Source: Okibacterium sp. HSC-33S16 (lineage in GTDB: Bacteria > Actinomycetota > Actinomycetes > Actinomycetales > Microbacteriaceae). Taken from it: 64,000 nt of DNA. The stretch is taken from positions 1-64,000 of the forward strand of contig NZ_JALJZZ010000004.1 in the NCBI RefSeq assembly GCF_024171565.1, read 5' to 3'. Position numbers and translations under genes: made by a program. Below the pieces are notes generated by a model, which worked only from the letters and a program-made list of their open reading frames with translations, searched no databases and was not told the DNA's origin. Positions 45,024-53,544 of the stretch are shown piece after piece. Each line of letters starts with the position of its first letter. The first letter of the stretch is position 1.

Positions 45024-45220
45024 TGGCCACGATCGCGCTTCGCGAGGCTCTGGCCTCGGTCGGACGTTACGTTCACGCGGTGATGGGCGACAACGCCTAC
45101 GAGGTGTACCTCGCCCATCACCGCGCCGCTCACCCCGACGTTCCGCCGATGCCCGAGAGGGCGTTCTGGCGCGAGCGCGACGACGTTCAGGACCGGGAGC
45201 CCCAGGGTCGCTGCTGCTGA
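45023..45220 (+). CDS. YbdD/YjiX family small protein (DUF466)
   Basis: A 65-aa protein: GRYVHAVMGDNAYEVYLAH is the core of the family, then HPDVPPMPERAFWRERDD. It is translationally coupled to cstA by a one-base overlap. Such proteins accompany CstA-type transporters and are thought to be needed for transport activity in E. coli. The C-terminus ends in CC. Confidence 0.88.
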   Translation: MATIALREALASVGRYVHAVMGDNAYEVYLAHHRAAHPDVPPMPERAFWRERDDVQDREPQGRCC

Positions 45221-45235
45221 CCAGCTGTCTGTGTA

Positions 45236-45275
45236 CCGTTCTCACCCTTTTGAGAACGGATGCCACAGCATCCGT
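45236..45275 (+). terminator. Two overlapping, mutually exclusive hairpins downstream of ybdD
   Basis: Stem 1: CCGTTCTCA (45236-45244), loop CCCTTT, TGAGAACGG (45251-45259). Stem 2: ACGGATGC (45256-45263), loop CACA, GCATCCGT (45268-45275). Both are perfect and share 45256-45259, so only one can form fully. Stem 2 is an inverted pair of the dispersed CGGATGC motif. They lie between ybdD and the next LacI gene. Confidence 0.6.
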
Positions 45276-45323
45276 CTCGCAGATTGATTCGCTTTTTCCT
45301 TGCGGCGCCGCGTGACGTTCAGT

Positions 45324-45339
45324 CCTACAACGTTGTAGG
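45324..45339. promoter_or_regulatory. LacI operator upstream of its own gene
   Basis: CCTACAACGTTGTAGG is a perfect 16-base palindrome. Possible promoter elements GTGACG (45312-45317) and TAGGTT (45336-45341) overlap it. The inner TACAACGTTGTA recurs exactly upstream of the GH51 gene at 48309-48320. Confidence 0.75.
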
Positions 45340-45386
45340 TTCGTAGAGCGGCGCGCAGCGCTGTGCACGGAGAAGACGGGACTGCC

Positions 45387-46403
45387 ATGGCCACGACACT
45401 GCACGATGTCGCCACCCTGGCTGGGGTGTCGATCAAGACGGTGTCGAACGTGGTCAATGACTACGCACACATCCGTCCATCGACGCGCGAGAAGGTCTTG
45501 AAGGCCATCGCTGAACTGGGCTACCAGCCGAACCTGTCTGCTCGGAGCCTCCGCTCGGGCCGTACCGGAGTGATCGGCCTCGCACTGCCCGAACTGAGCC
45601 TCAGCTACTTTGCTGAGCTGGCCGATGCGGTCATTCGCGCGGCGGAGCGGCACGGGCTCGTCGTGCTGATCGAGCAGACCGGTGGCGGTGACCGCTCGCG
45701 AGAGATTGAGATGCTGTCAAGTCCCCGGCTTCAGCTCACTGACGGGCTGCTGTTCAGCCCGCTCGGCATGGGGCAGGACGATGTCGAGCTGCTCAACGTG
45801 TCGTATCCGCTTGTGCTTCTTGGCGAGCGAATCTTCGGCGGGCCGACCGACCATGTCACGATGCGCAATGAGGAAGCAGCGAAGGCGGCGACGACGCATC
45901 TGATTGAGGGCGGGCGGCGGCGCATTGCCGTGCTCGGTGTGCACGAGGGCGAGCGGGTCGGCTCTGCTGGTCTGCGGCTCAAGGGGCACCGTGAGGCTCT
46001 GGACGAGGCCGGTATCGAGTTCGATGAACGGCTGATGGGGCGAGTCGATCGCTGGCACCGGCTCGATGGTGCGGAGACGATGCGGCGCATTATCGAGTCT
46101 GGCGTTGAGTTTGATGCGGTGTTCGGGCTCAATGACACCCTCGCCCTTGGTGCCATGAGGGTGTTGCAGGAGGCCGGGTTGCGGGTTCCGCAGGACGTTG
46201 CCGTAATGGGCTTCGACGGGCTCGATGAGGCGAAGTACTCGTTGCCGACGCTGTCGACGGTGGATCCGGGTCGCGATGAGATTGCCGAGACGGCGGTGCG
46301 GGTGCTCGCGGAGCGAATCGAGAACCGGGGGAAGCCTTATACACGTGAGCGGCATCTGACCACCTTTGAGGTGATCGCCCGGGAGTCGACCGCCGTTTCC
46401 TGA
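45387..46403 (+). CDS. LacI family transcriptional regulator (probable regulator of the GH51 gene)
   Basis: A 338-aa repressor. Helix-turn-helix TLHDVATLAGVSIKTVSNVVND is at residues 4-25; effector domain with IGLALPELSLSYFAEL, FDAVFGLNDTLALGAM and VMGFDGLDEAKYSLPTLSTV. The ATG at 45387 follows GGAGAAGACGGG. Its operator-like palindrome recurs at the GH51 arabinofuranosidase gene 3 kb away, so it likely controls arabinoside use even though a DUF222/HNH gene now lies between. Confidence 0.87.
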   Translation: MATTLHDVATLAGVSIKTVSNVVNDYAHIRPSTREKVLKAIAELGYQPNLSARSLRSGRTGVIGLALPELSLSYFAELADAVIRAAERHGLVVLIEQTGGGDRSREIEMLSSPRLQLTDGLLFSPLGMGQDDVELLNVSYPLVLLGERIFGGPTDHVTMRNEEAAKAATTHLIEGGRRRIAVLGVHEGERVGSAGLRLKGHREALDEAGIEFDERLMGRVDRWHRLDGAETMRRIIESGVEFDAVFGLNDTLALGAMRVLQEAGLRVPQDVAVMGFDGLDEAKYSLPTLSTVDPGRDEIAETAVRVLAERIENRGKPYTRERHLTTFEVIARESTAVS

Positions 46404-46435
46404 CGGATGTCCGACCGAATGTCCTATGCCATGCG

Positions 46436-46474
46436 TTCCGAACAAGCGCCCCTACCCCAAACGCCTGTTCGGAA
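46436..46474. terminator. Hairpin between convergent LacI and DUF222/HNH genes
   Basis: TTCCGAACA (46436-46444) pairs with TGTTCGGAA (46466-46474), and GCG/CGC extend the stem inside. Located between two converging genes; no strong T-run. Confidence 0.5.
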
Positions 46475-46533
46475 ACGCCTGCGGTTCCCGGCGGAAGCAG
46501 CTCCCGCAGGAAGGTCTCCTACGGAAAGTGCCT

Positions 46534-48012
46534 CTACCGGAAGTAGGGCTTGCGGCGCAGGGGTTCCGCGATGGTGACCTTCGGTTTGCCCCGCACCATG
46601 GTGACGGTGAAGACGCCGAGATCGATCATCCGATGATGGAACCAACAGAAGAGGGCTCCGTTGGCGATGTCCGTTGGGCCGCCCTCGCTGTATCTCAGAA
46701 TGTGATGTGCTTCACATCCGGAGGCAGGGATCTGGCAGTCGGGCATACAGCAGGTGGGGCCGTCACGGGCGATCATGCCCATGCGTTGCATCCGGTTGAA
46801 TTTGCGTTGCATGTTGCCGAGGGCGACGACGGCTCCATCGGGATCGATGAACACCGGAACCACCGTCGCGTCGCAGAGAACCTGGCGAATGGTGCTCGCG
46901 GGAACCGGGGCGTTCACACCGACAAGCTGCCCGGAACCGCGCCCTGATTCGAGCGCCTCCACGGGGATGGTCACCACGACGGTAGGGGAGGCGCCGGTGA
47001 CGGTGGGAACGTCGGCGGAGCGTGCGAGCGCATCGATCATCGCCGCGAACACATCGGCGCGCTTCTGTCCGGCGGTGCGGTGGTCATCAAGCTTCGTCGA
47101 GGCCGATTCCGGGTCTGTGGAGTCGCCAGCAGTGGTGTTCGGCAGGGTGCGGTCACCGATTCCGTCGTTTCCACCGTAGCCGTCGTTGTCACGGCTGTCT
47201 TCGGAGGGGACATACCGTGCATCGGCGTGTGGGCTCAAAATGGCGTCGAGGAGCGCATGCAGTTTCGCGCCGACGTCGATGGTGACCTGTCCGCCGACCT
47301 TGAGCAGACCGTCTACCGGTTGGCGGGCTATCCAGAACTCGCGTCTGTCGAACGCCTGCTTCTCGCGCAGTTCGGCGCCGTCTTCGTCGAGCCGGTCACG
47401 CCACTGTCTGGCCTGAATGGAGATGAGATCGGTGGAGAGCGGCAGGCCCTCGCGCCATCCGGCACCAACCGCTTGACCGACGAGCGCCTGCTCTGCGATC
47501 GACAGGTTCTCGACGGTCGTCCGCGGTGCCGCCAGTGAGAGTTCTCTCGTGATGGCTTCTGCCGTCTCCACGCCAATCAGCCCAGCGCTGAGCGCCTCGC
47601 CGACCGCCGGAAAGAGAGGCGGGAGCGGCAGACCCGAGTCGCTGACGCGGGGGCTGGTGCGTGAGCCCACCCGAATCAATCGACCGGCGGTCACCGATGA
47701 CACCCCGGTGATGGCTTCGATCAACTGGGACGGGCGCTGGTAGGTGTGACGGGCGGCAAGCCCGTCAGCGCCGTGCACCGGGTCGGAGCGGACCGCGACC
47801 TCGGCACTCGTCGCTGCGAGTGCCGCTTCGGTGCCGCGGAGCACATGCGAGAGCTGGCTCATCTGCATGAGCAACTGGTCGTTCGTCAGGCGCTGAAGTC
47901 GAGTGAGATCGAGGGTGTCGAGCACGTCGCCCAGGTGGGAGAGCAAACCGGTGAGCGCTGCTTCTCCGTCAGACCCGAAGGTCGACGGGAAGTCGCTCAC
48001 CGCCAGAGTCAT
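46534..48012 (-). CDS. DUF222 domain HNH endonuclease-like protein (13E12 family)
   Basis: A 492-aa, apparently intact member. The DUF222 domain covers roughly residues 30-350 (LIEAITGVSSVTAGRLIRVG, FWIARQPVDGLLKVGG), and the C-terminal HNH nuclease shows CCMPDCQIPASGCEAHHIL, then GGPTDIANGALFCWFHHRMID. The family occurs in multiple, dispersed copies in actinobacteria; biochemical role unknown. It is oppositely oriented and placed between a LacI regulator and its likely target gene, which suggests insertion. A diverged partner remains at 107-1246. Confidence 0.82.
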   Translation of the reverse strand: MTLAVSDFPSTFGSDGEAALTGLLSHLGDVLDTLDLTRLQRLTNDQLLMQMSQLSHVLRGTEAALAATSAEVAVRSDPVHGADGLAARHTYQRPSQLIEAITGVSSVTAGRLIRVGSRTSPRVSDSGLPLPPLFPAVGEALSAGLIGVETAEAITRELSLAAPRTTVENLSIAEQALVGQAVGAGWREGLPLSTDLISIQARQWRDRLDEDGAELREKQAFDRREFWIARQPVDGLLKVGGQVTIDVGAKLHALLDAILSPHADARYVPSEDSRDNDGYGGNDGIGDRTLPNTTAGDSTDPESASTKLDDHRTAGQKRADVFAAMIDALARSADVPTVTGASPTVVVTIPVEALESGRGSGQLVGVNAPVPASTIRQVLCDATVVPVFIDPDGAVVALGNMQRKFNRMQRMGMIARDGPTCCMPDCQIPASGCEAHHILRYSEGGPTDIANGALFCWFHHRMIDLGVFTVTMVRGKPKVTIAEPLRRKPYFR

Positions 48013-48267
48013 GAGAGCCGGTCACCACCGCGGGTCGATGAGGCGACCGTGCGGCGCAGATGCCTCGCTCCGCCTCGATCGCGGACTGTGGGCCGAACTT
48101 CTTCGTTCATAGAATCAGTACACCACCCACCACTGACATCGCTCCGCCGGGGCTTCACCGCCCGCCGCGCACGTGCTCGCTCGAGGTGTGCGGGTCCGGG
48201 ATTGTTGTCATTGCGCCAGTGCACCACCATCATCCGACAGGGTTCGAAGCAATTTCGCCGGGCGGGG

Positions 48268-48320
48268 TTGACCGAACTCCCTTCTCACCCCAATATGGAG
48301 GAAGCGTTTACAACGTTGTA
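48268..48320 (+). promoter_or_regulatory. Promoter and operator of the GH51 gene
   Basis: TTGACC (48268-48273), 17 bases, CAATAT (48291-48296), then TACAACGTTGTA (48309-48320), a perfect palindrome identical to the core at 45326-45337. The rest of the 328-base gap 48013-48340 shows no gene I can support; it also carries the upstream region of the minus-strand DUF222/HNH gene. Confidence 0.65.
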
Positions 48321-48340
48321 GAGAAAAGGAAGCTATCCAC

Positions 48341-49846
48341 GTGACCACCGCACGAATCGCCATCGACCGCACCGCGGTCGTCGCCCCCCTCAACCGCCGC
48401 ATTTTCGGCTCCTTCGTCGAGCATCTCGGCCGCTGCGTGTACGACGGGATCTATGAACCCGGCCACCCCACAGCAAACGAAGACGGCTTCCGTCTCGACG
48501 TCGTCGAACTGGTCAAAGAACTCGGTTCGTCCACCATTCGGTACCCCGGCGGCAACTTTGTCTCCGGCTACCGCTGGGAAGACGGCGTCGGTCCCAAGGA
48601 GAACCGCCCGGTGCGCCGTGACCTCGCCTGGCACTCGCTCGAGTCGAACCAGGTCGGCACGGATGAGTTCGCTCGCTGGTGCAAGCTCACCGGTTCCGAA
48701 CTGATGATGGCCGTCAACCTGGGCACGCGCGGCATCGAAGCCGCGCTCGACCTGCTCGAGTACGCCAACCACCCGTCGGGCACTGCCTTGAGTGATCAGC
48801 GCATCGCGAACGGTTCGCCCGAGCCGCACGACATCAAGATGTGGTGCCTCGGCAATGAGATGGATGGCCCGTGGCAGACCGGATACATGACGGCCGACGA
48901 CTACGGCAAGCTCGCAGCTCGCACCGCACAGGCGATGAAGGCCGCGGACAGGAACCTCGAGCTCGTCGTCTGCGGCTCGAGCGGCTCGAGTATGCCGACG
49001 TTCGGCGACTGGGAGCGTACGGTGCTCGAGCACAGCTACGAGCACGTTGACTATATCTCCTGCCACGCCTACTACCAGGAGCGTAAGGGCGACCTCGGAT
49101 CGTTCCTGGCCTCATCGCTCGAGATGCAGTACTTCATCGAAACCGTCGTCGCGACCGCCGACCACGTCGGCAACAAGCTGCGCAGCAAGAAGAAGATCCA
49201 GCTCTCCTTCGACGAGTGGAACATCTGGTACCTCGAGGAGCACCAGGCGTCAGACGAAGTGAACGACGAGTGGCGGTTTGCACCACGTCAGCTGGAAGAC
49301 GTCTATTCGGTAGCGGATGCTGTCGTGCTGGGAAATCTGCTGATGACGCTGTTAAAAAATCACGACCGTGTGACATCCGCTTCTCTGGCCCAGCTGGTGA
49401 ATGTGATCGCTCCGATCATGACCGAGCCGGGCGGTGACGCATGGCGGCAGACCACGTTCTTCCCGTTCTCGGTCACCTCGCGGCTGGCCAAGGGTGACGT
49501 GCTGCGCCCGCGCATCGAGGTGGGAACCTACGAGACCGAGGTCTACGGTGCAGCGCCGCTCGTTGACGCCGTTGCGACCGCTGACGCGGAATCGGGCACG
49601 AGCGCGTTGTTCCTCGTCAACCGCAGCCAGACCGACTCGATCGAGGTGACCGTCGACCTCGCGTCGCTCGACGCTTCGTCGATCACCGAGGCTGTCACCC
49701 TGCACGATGATGACGTCTACGCCAAGAACACGATTGACGACCGCGAGCGGGTGGGACTGCGCGAGCTGTCCGGCGCGTCGCTCGCCGACGGCGTACTCAC
49801 CGTGACGCTTCCGCCGGTGTCCTGGTCGGCCCTCGCCTTCGCCTAA
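48341..49846 (+). CDS. abfA: Alpha-L-arabinofuranosidase, glycoside hydrolase family 51
   Basis: A 501-aa cytosolic GH51 enzyme. The acid/base is Glu173 in WCLGNEMDGPWQ and the nucleophile Glu292 in LSFDEWNIWYL. FGSFVEHLGRCVYDGIYEPGH at the N-terminus and the closing beta-sandwich (LPPVSWSALAFA) are typical. It removes arabinose from imported arabino- or arabinoxylo-oligosaccharides. GTG start eight bases after AAAGGAAG. It stands alone between its operator and a strong terminator. Confidence 0.93.
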   Translation: MTTARIAIDRTAVVAPLNRRIFGSFVEHLGRCVYDGIYEPGHPTANEDGFRLDVVELVKELGSSTIRYPGGNFVSGYRWEDGVGPKENRPVRRDLAWHSLESNQVGTDEFARWCKLTGSELMMAVNLGTRGIEAALDLLEYANHPSGTALSDQRIANGSPEPHDIKMWCLGNEMDGPWQTGYMTADDYGKLAARTAQAMKAADRNLELVVCGSSGSSMPTFGDWERTVLEHSYEHVDYISCHAYYQERKGDLGSFLASSLEMQYFIETVVATADHVGNKLRSKKKIQLSFDEWNIWYLEEHQASDEVNDEWRFAPRQLEDVYSVADAVVLGNLLMTLLKNHDRVTSASLAQLVNVIAPIMTEPGGDAWRQTTFFPFSVTSRLAKGDVLRPRIEVGTYETEVYGAAPLVDAVATADAESGTSALFLVNRSQTDSIEVTVDLASLDASSITEAVTLHDDDVYAKNTIDDRERVGLRELSGASLADGVLTVTLPPVSWSALAFA

Positions 49847-49858
49847 GAACTCTCAAGA

Positions 49859-49915
49859 ACACGGGCTTTCCGCGTGCGAACTTCGGTTCGAGGCGGGAAG
49901 CCCGTGTCGTTTTTG
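49859..49915. terminator. Bidirectional terminator between GH51 and a convergent LacI gene
   Basis: ACACGGGCTT (49859-49868) pairs with AAGCCCGTGT (49898-49907), continued by a wobble and CCG/CGG; inside is CGAAC-TTCG-GTTCG (49877-49890), a stable UUCG tetraloop. TCGTTTTT follows on the plus strand. Well placed between two converging genes. Confidence 0.85.
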
Positions 49916-49936
49916 CGGAATGTGCGTGGGCGTTCG

Positions 49937-50968
49937 TTACGCCGTCGCGGGGGTTGCGCGGGTCGCGGCGGTCGCCGGCGGAGCGGTGGTCGCCCGCCGC
50001 ACGAGGGCCGTTGGCAGGCGAATGTGCATCTCACTCGGCTGGTCACCCTCCATGAGAGCGAGCAGCAACCCAACCGCTTCCTCGCCCAGCTGTTGCATGG
50101 ACTGGCGGATCGTGGTCAAGGGGGTCGAGAGCCTCGCCGCCTCCGGGACGTCGTCGAATCCCACAACGGAGAGGTCGCCGGGGACTGTCAGCCCGAGGGA
50201 TGCTGCACGCTCGATCACGGCGATGGCGGAGAGGTCGTTGGCCGCAAAGATCGCCGTAGGGCGCTCTGGCCCACTCAGCAGAGAGCCCGTGCTCTCCTTG
50301 GCGGTGTCTGGCAAATACAGACCCACGCGCACGAGGTCTTGGCGAAACGGGATGCCCGCCTCCAGAAGAGCCCGGCAGTAGCCAGCCTCGCGCAGCTGGG
50401 AGGAGCGGAGGTCCGGTCGGCCGGCCACGAATCCGACCCGGCGGTGGCCCAGCTGGATCAGGTGCCGGGTGGCGAGCAACGCACCGCCGAAGTTGTCTGA
50501 CTCGACCGTTGGCAGGTCGGCTGGACCGGCGTGCGGGTCGATCGCGACGATGGGGATGTCGGACGAGGCCTTGACCACGGTGGGGGTGACCATGATGGCA
50601 CCGTCGATGAGCGTGCCGCTGAGTCTCGACAGCGACCGTCGTTCCCAGCCGGTGCTGTCGCGCTGGCGGGAGCCGCTGTAGGCGAGCAGGTCGAACTCGG
50701 ACTCACGAAGCGCGATGCTCACACCCTTGAGGATCTCGGCGCTGAACGGCTCAAAGTCGGCCACGAGCACGCCGATTACCCCGGTGCGGCGTGACCGCAT
50801 GCTGCTCGCAACGAGGCTCGATGCATAGCCGAGCTTGTCGACCGCTTCCATGACCCGGCGTGAGGTTTCGACGGCGATGCCATATCGCCCGTTCACAGCT
50901 TTGGACACGGTAGCCACCGAAACGCCGGCTTCATTGGCTACGTCGTGGATCGTCACGCGTCGACTCAT
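49937..50968 (-). CDS. LacI family transcriptional regulator (BxlR-like)
   Basis: A 343-aa repressor. Helix-turn-helix VTIHDVANEAGVSVATVSKAVNG is at residues 5-27; effector domain from VIGVLVADFEPFSAEI, ending with VVGFDDVPEAARLSTPLTTI. The C-terminal tail is Ala/Thr rich. The ATG at 50968 has a weak ribosome site; an ATG at 50989 is also possible. It is divergent from a binding protein/permease/GH3 operon, an arrangement like bxlR-bxlEFGA of Streptomyces, so it probably represses xylo-oligosaccharide uptake. Confidence 0.85.
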   Translation of the reverse strand: MSRRVTIHDVANEAGVSVATVSKAVNGRYGIAVETSRRVMEAVDKLGYASSLVASSMRSRRTGVIGVLVADFEPFSAEILKGVSIALRESEFDLLAYSGSRQRDSTGWERRSLSRLSGTLIDGAIMVTPTVVKASSDIPIVAIDPHAGPADLPTVESDNFGGALLATRHLIQLGHRRVGFVAGRPDLRSSQLREAGYCRALLEAGIPFRQDLVRVGLYLPDTAKESTGSLLSGPERPTAIFAANDLSAIAVIERAASLGLTVPGDLSVVGFDDVPEAARLSTPLTTIRQSMQQLGEEAVGLLLALMEGDQPSEMHIRLPTALVRRATTAPPATAATRATPATA

Positions 50969-51000
50969 ACCGCTGAGACTAGCACCCATGGAAAAGGTTT

Positions 51001-51038
51001 TCGAAAACGTTTGACACAATCCTTTTCGCTTGTAAAAC
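51001..51038 (+). promoter_or_regulatory. Promoter with overlapping operator for the SBP/permease/GH3 operon
   Basis: TTGACA (51011-51016) is a perfect -35; TAAAAC (51033-51038) follows after 16 bases. TCGAAAACGTTTGA (51001-51014), an imperfect palindrome around ACGT, overlaps the -35, so a bound repressor would exclude polymerase. The transcript leader before the ATG at 51238 would be about 190 bases. Confidence 0.7.
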
Positions 51039-51237
51039 TTCGAGAGTTCGTTCACACAGCATGAGAGCGATCGGTCGATCTCGGTGAAGAAATCGTCCGA
51101 ACCGCCGCACGTGCTGCCAGACGAGCCGACCCGTCGCATCCACAGCAAAGGACCGCGGCATGTACGCCGGCCCACGGCCGGTGATGCACCAACGGCGTCC
51201 TCGACGGGCGTCGCTCAACGAAGAGAACAGGTGAGAA

Positions 51238-52527
51238 ATGAAGGCAAGAAAAGTCCTCGCCGGGTCCGCAGTCATGATGGCTGCAGCACTCGTGCTGAGT
51301 GCCTGCGCTGGTTCCGATAGCGGTTCCAGCAGTGACGGATCCGTCGAAATGACGCTTTGGCAGAACTCGACGACCGGTCCAGGAAAGGAATTCTGGAAGA
51401 AGACGGCCGCCGACTTCGAAAAAGCAAACGACGGCGTCACCATCAAGGTCCAGTCGATCCAGAACGAAGACCTCGACGGAAAGCTCCAGACGGCGCTCAA
51501 CTCGGGTGACGCTCCGGACATCTTCCTCCAGCGCGGAGGCGGAAAGCTGGCGGCCATGGTGGCAGCCGGACAGGTGATGGACCTGACCGACAAGCTCTCC
51601 GACACCGCCACCGAAGAGATCCCCGAAGGATCGTTCAAGGCGAACACACTCGACGGCAAGGTCTACGCAATGCCCGTCGCCGTGCTTCCCGGTGGACTGT
51701 TCTACAGCCAGGACGTCTTCACCGCAGCGGGAATCACCGAGACGCCGAAGACGATCGACGAGCTCGAGACCGCCGTTGGCCAGCTCCGCGACAGCGGTGT
51801 TGAGCCGATCGCCCTTGGCGCCAAGGACGCATGGCCGGCAGCGCACTGGTACTACCACTTCGCACTCCGCGCCTGCTCGCCTGACACCCTCGCCAAGGCG
51901 CAGGATGAGAAGGACTTCAGCGCACCGTGCTGGGAAGACGCTGCCCAGCAGCTCGCTGACTTCGCGGGCACTGAGCCGTTCAACAAGGGCTTCCTGACCA
52001 CCTCCGCTCAGCAGGGCGCCGGTAGCTCGGCTGGACTCCTCGCCAACCACCAGGCTGGCATGGAGCTCATGGGCGCATGGAACCCGGGTGTTATCGCTTC
52101 GCTGACCCCCGACGAGAAGCCCCTTCCTGACCTCGCATGGTTCCCGTTCCCGGAGATCCCCGGTGGCGACGGCGAGCCCGGCTCGGTGCTCGGTGGAGTC
52201 GACGGATACTCGTGTGGCGCAAACGCACCGGCCGAGTGTGTTGACTTCCTCAACTACCTCGCGACGGCCGACGTTCAGAAGGCGTACTACGCAGCCTTCA
52301 ACGCTCCTCCGGTGAACACTGTTGCGCAGGAAGCAGTCCAGGAGCCGTACCTCAAGCAGATCCTCGAGGCGTACAACGCAGCACCGTACGTGTCCCAGTG
52401 GCTCGACACGGTCTACGGCCTCAACATCGGTAACGCTCTGAACGTCGCCGTTGTGGACCTGCTCGCCGGTAAGACTGACGCCAAGGGACTTGTCTCGGCA
52501 GTCAACGACGCAGCCAAGAAGGGCTAG
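51238..52527 (+). CDS. Xylo-oligosaccharide-type ABC transporter substrate-binding lipoprotein (BxlE-like)
   Basis: A 429-aa family 1 binding protein with lipobox Cys23 (LVLSAC). MTLWQNSTTGPGKEFWKKTA, NSGDAPDIFLQRGGG and NHQAGMELMGAWNPG are MalE-like and resemble actinobacterial xylobiose/xylo-oligosaccharide binders. It contains two internal Cys pairs (ALRACSPD/SAPCWED and YSCGANAPAECVD) that could form disulfides outside the cell. It heads an operon with two permeases and a GH3 enzyme. Confidence 0.85.
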   Translation: MKARKVLAGSAVMMAAALVLSACAGSDSGSSSDGSVEMTLWQNSTTGPGKEFWKKTAADFEKANDGVTIKVQSIQNEDLDGKLQTALNSGDAPDIFLQRGGGKLAAMVAAGQVMDLTDKLSDTATEEIPEGSFKANTLDGKVYAMPVAVLPGGLFYSQDVFTAAGITETPKTIDELETAVGQLRDSGVEPIALGAKDAWPAAHWYYHFALRACSPDTLAKAQDEKDFSAPCWEDAAQQLADFAGTEPFNKGFLTTSAQQGAGSSAGLLANHQAGMELMGAWNPGVIASLTPDEKPLPDLAWFPFPEIPGGDGEPGSVLGGVDGYSCGANAPAECVDFLNYLATADVQKAYYAAFNAPPVNTVAQEAVQEPYLKQILEAYNAAPYVSQWLDTVYGLNIGNALNVAVVDLLAGKTDAKGLVSAVNDAAKKG

Positions 52528-52539
52528 GTTCGCCACACT

Positions 52540-53544
52540 ATGACCACTCGCACTCAGCCACCCGCAGTACCTCGGGTGAGCGCGGGTGACGATTCGACCG
52601 GAGGCGGCGTCATGTCGCCTCCGGTTGGTCGGCGAAAGATGAGTTGGGCGACCCGCATTGAGATCGCCCTTCTCGTCGGGCCCGCCCTGATCGTCTTCCT
52701 CGCCTTTGTCATCTTCCCTGTCGTGATGGCCGCGTACTACGGCTTCTTCCGCTGGCAGGGTTACGGCCCAGCAACCGACTTCGTTGGGTTCCAGAACTAC
52801 ATCACCATCCTCCAGGACCCCACGTTCCTGGACGCATTGCGCCACAACGGCATCATCGTCGTCCTCTCGCTCGTGCTGCAGGGACCGGCCGCCATTGTGC
52901 TGGCCCTCCTGCTCAACCGCAAGATGCGTGGACAGTCGATCATCCGTGTGCTCATCTTCGTGCCATACGTCATCTCTGAAGTTGTCGTCGGCACCGGCTG
53001 GAGCCTCATGCTTCAGTCCAATGGAGCACTCAACGGCATGCTCGAGAAGCTCGGCCTCGGATTCCTCCAACAGGACTGGTTGAGCGACCCGAATATCGCC
53101 ATGTGGACGTTGATGCTCATCATCACGTGGAAGTACATCGGCTTCGCGGTCATCCTCTTCCTCGCAGGTCTCCAGGGCATCCCCGAGGAGCTGACCGAAG
53201 CCGCACAGATCGACGGTGCGTCGTTCTGGCAGATTCAGCGCCGGATCACGCTTCCCCTTCTCGGACCGACACTGCGCATCTGGGCGTTCCTGTCCATCAT
53301 TGGATCGCTGCAGCTCTTCGACCTCGTCTACATCATCTGGGGCCAGTACATCGCGTCAACAGCGGGAACATCGACCATGGCGACCTACATGGTCGCGAAC
53401 GGGCGCACATCAGGCAACTTCGGTTTCGGTAACGCTGTCGCCGTCGTCCTGTTCCTCATCTCCCTTGCCGTTGCCCTGATCTACCAGCGCTTCGTCCTGC
53501 GTCGCGACACCGACGGTGCCCTCACCGAGAAGAGCAGTAAATGA
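52540..53544 (+). CDS. Carbohydrate ABC transporter permease (BxlF-like, CUT1)
   Basis: A 334-aa MalF-type permease. A hydrophilic N-terminus of about 35 residues precedes six hydrophobic segments; the EAA loop is EELTEAAQIDGASFWQIQ. It starts 12 bases after the binding-protein stop and overlaps the next permease by four bases. Confidence 0.87.
   Translation: MTTRTQPPAVPRVSAGDDSTGGGVMSPPVGRRKMSWATRIEIALLVGPALIVFLAFVIFPVVMAAYYGFFRWQGYGPATDFVGFQNYITILQDPTFLDALRHNGIIVVLSLVLQGPAAIVLALLLNRKMRGQSIIRVLIFVPYVISEVVVGTGWSLMLQSNGALNGMLEKLGLGFLQQDWLSDPNIAMWTLMLIITWKYIGFAVILFLAGLQGIPEELTEAAQIDGASFWQIQRRITLPLLGPTLRIWAFLSIIGSLQLFDLVYIIWGQYIASTAGTSTMATYMVANGRTSGNFGFGNAVAVVLFLISLAVALIYQRFVLRRDTDGALTEKSSK

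Noticed and set aside
44435-45220. 261-codon frame overlapping the end of cstA
   Set aside because: Only its last 65 codons (from 45023) are a real gene, the YbdD/YjiX protein; the rest is an out-of-frame reading of cstA.
46534-48012. DUF222/HNH gene as a homing endonuclease in an intron or intein
   Set aside because: It is a free-standing gene with its own DUF222 domain, no splice motifs and no interrupted host gene around it; only its position between a regulator and target suggests insertion.
51052-53070. Long minus-strand open frame (672 codons) across the binding protein and permease genes
   Set aside because: It is antisense to two clearly recognisable transporter genes, has no ribosome site and no recognisable domain; long antisense frames are common at this GC content.
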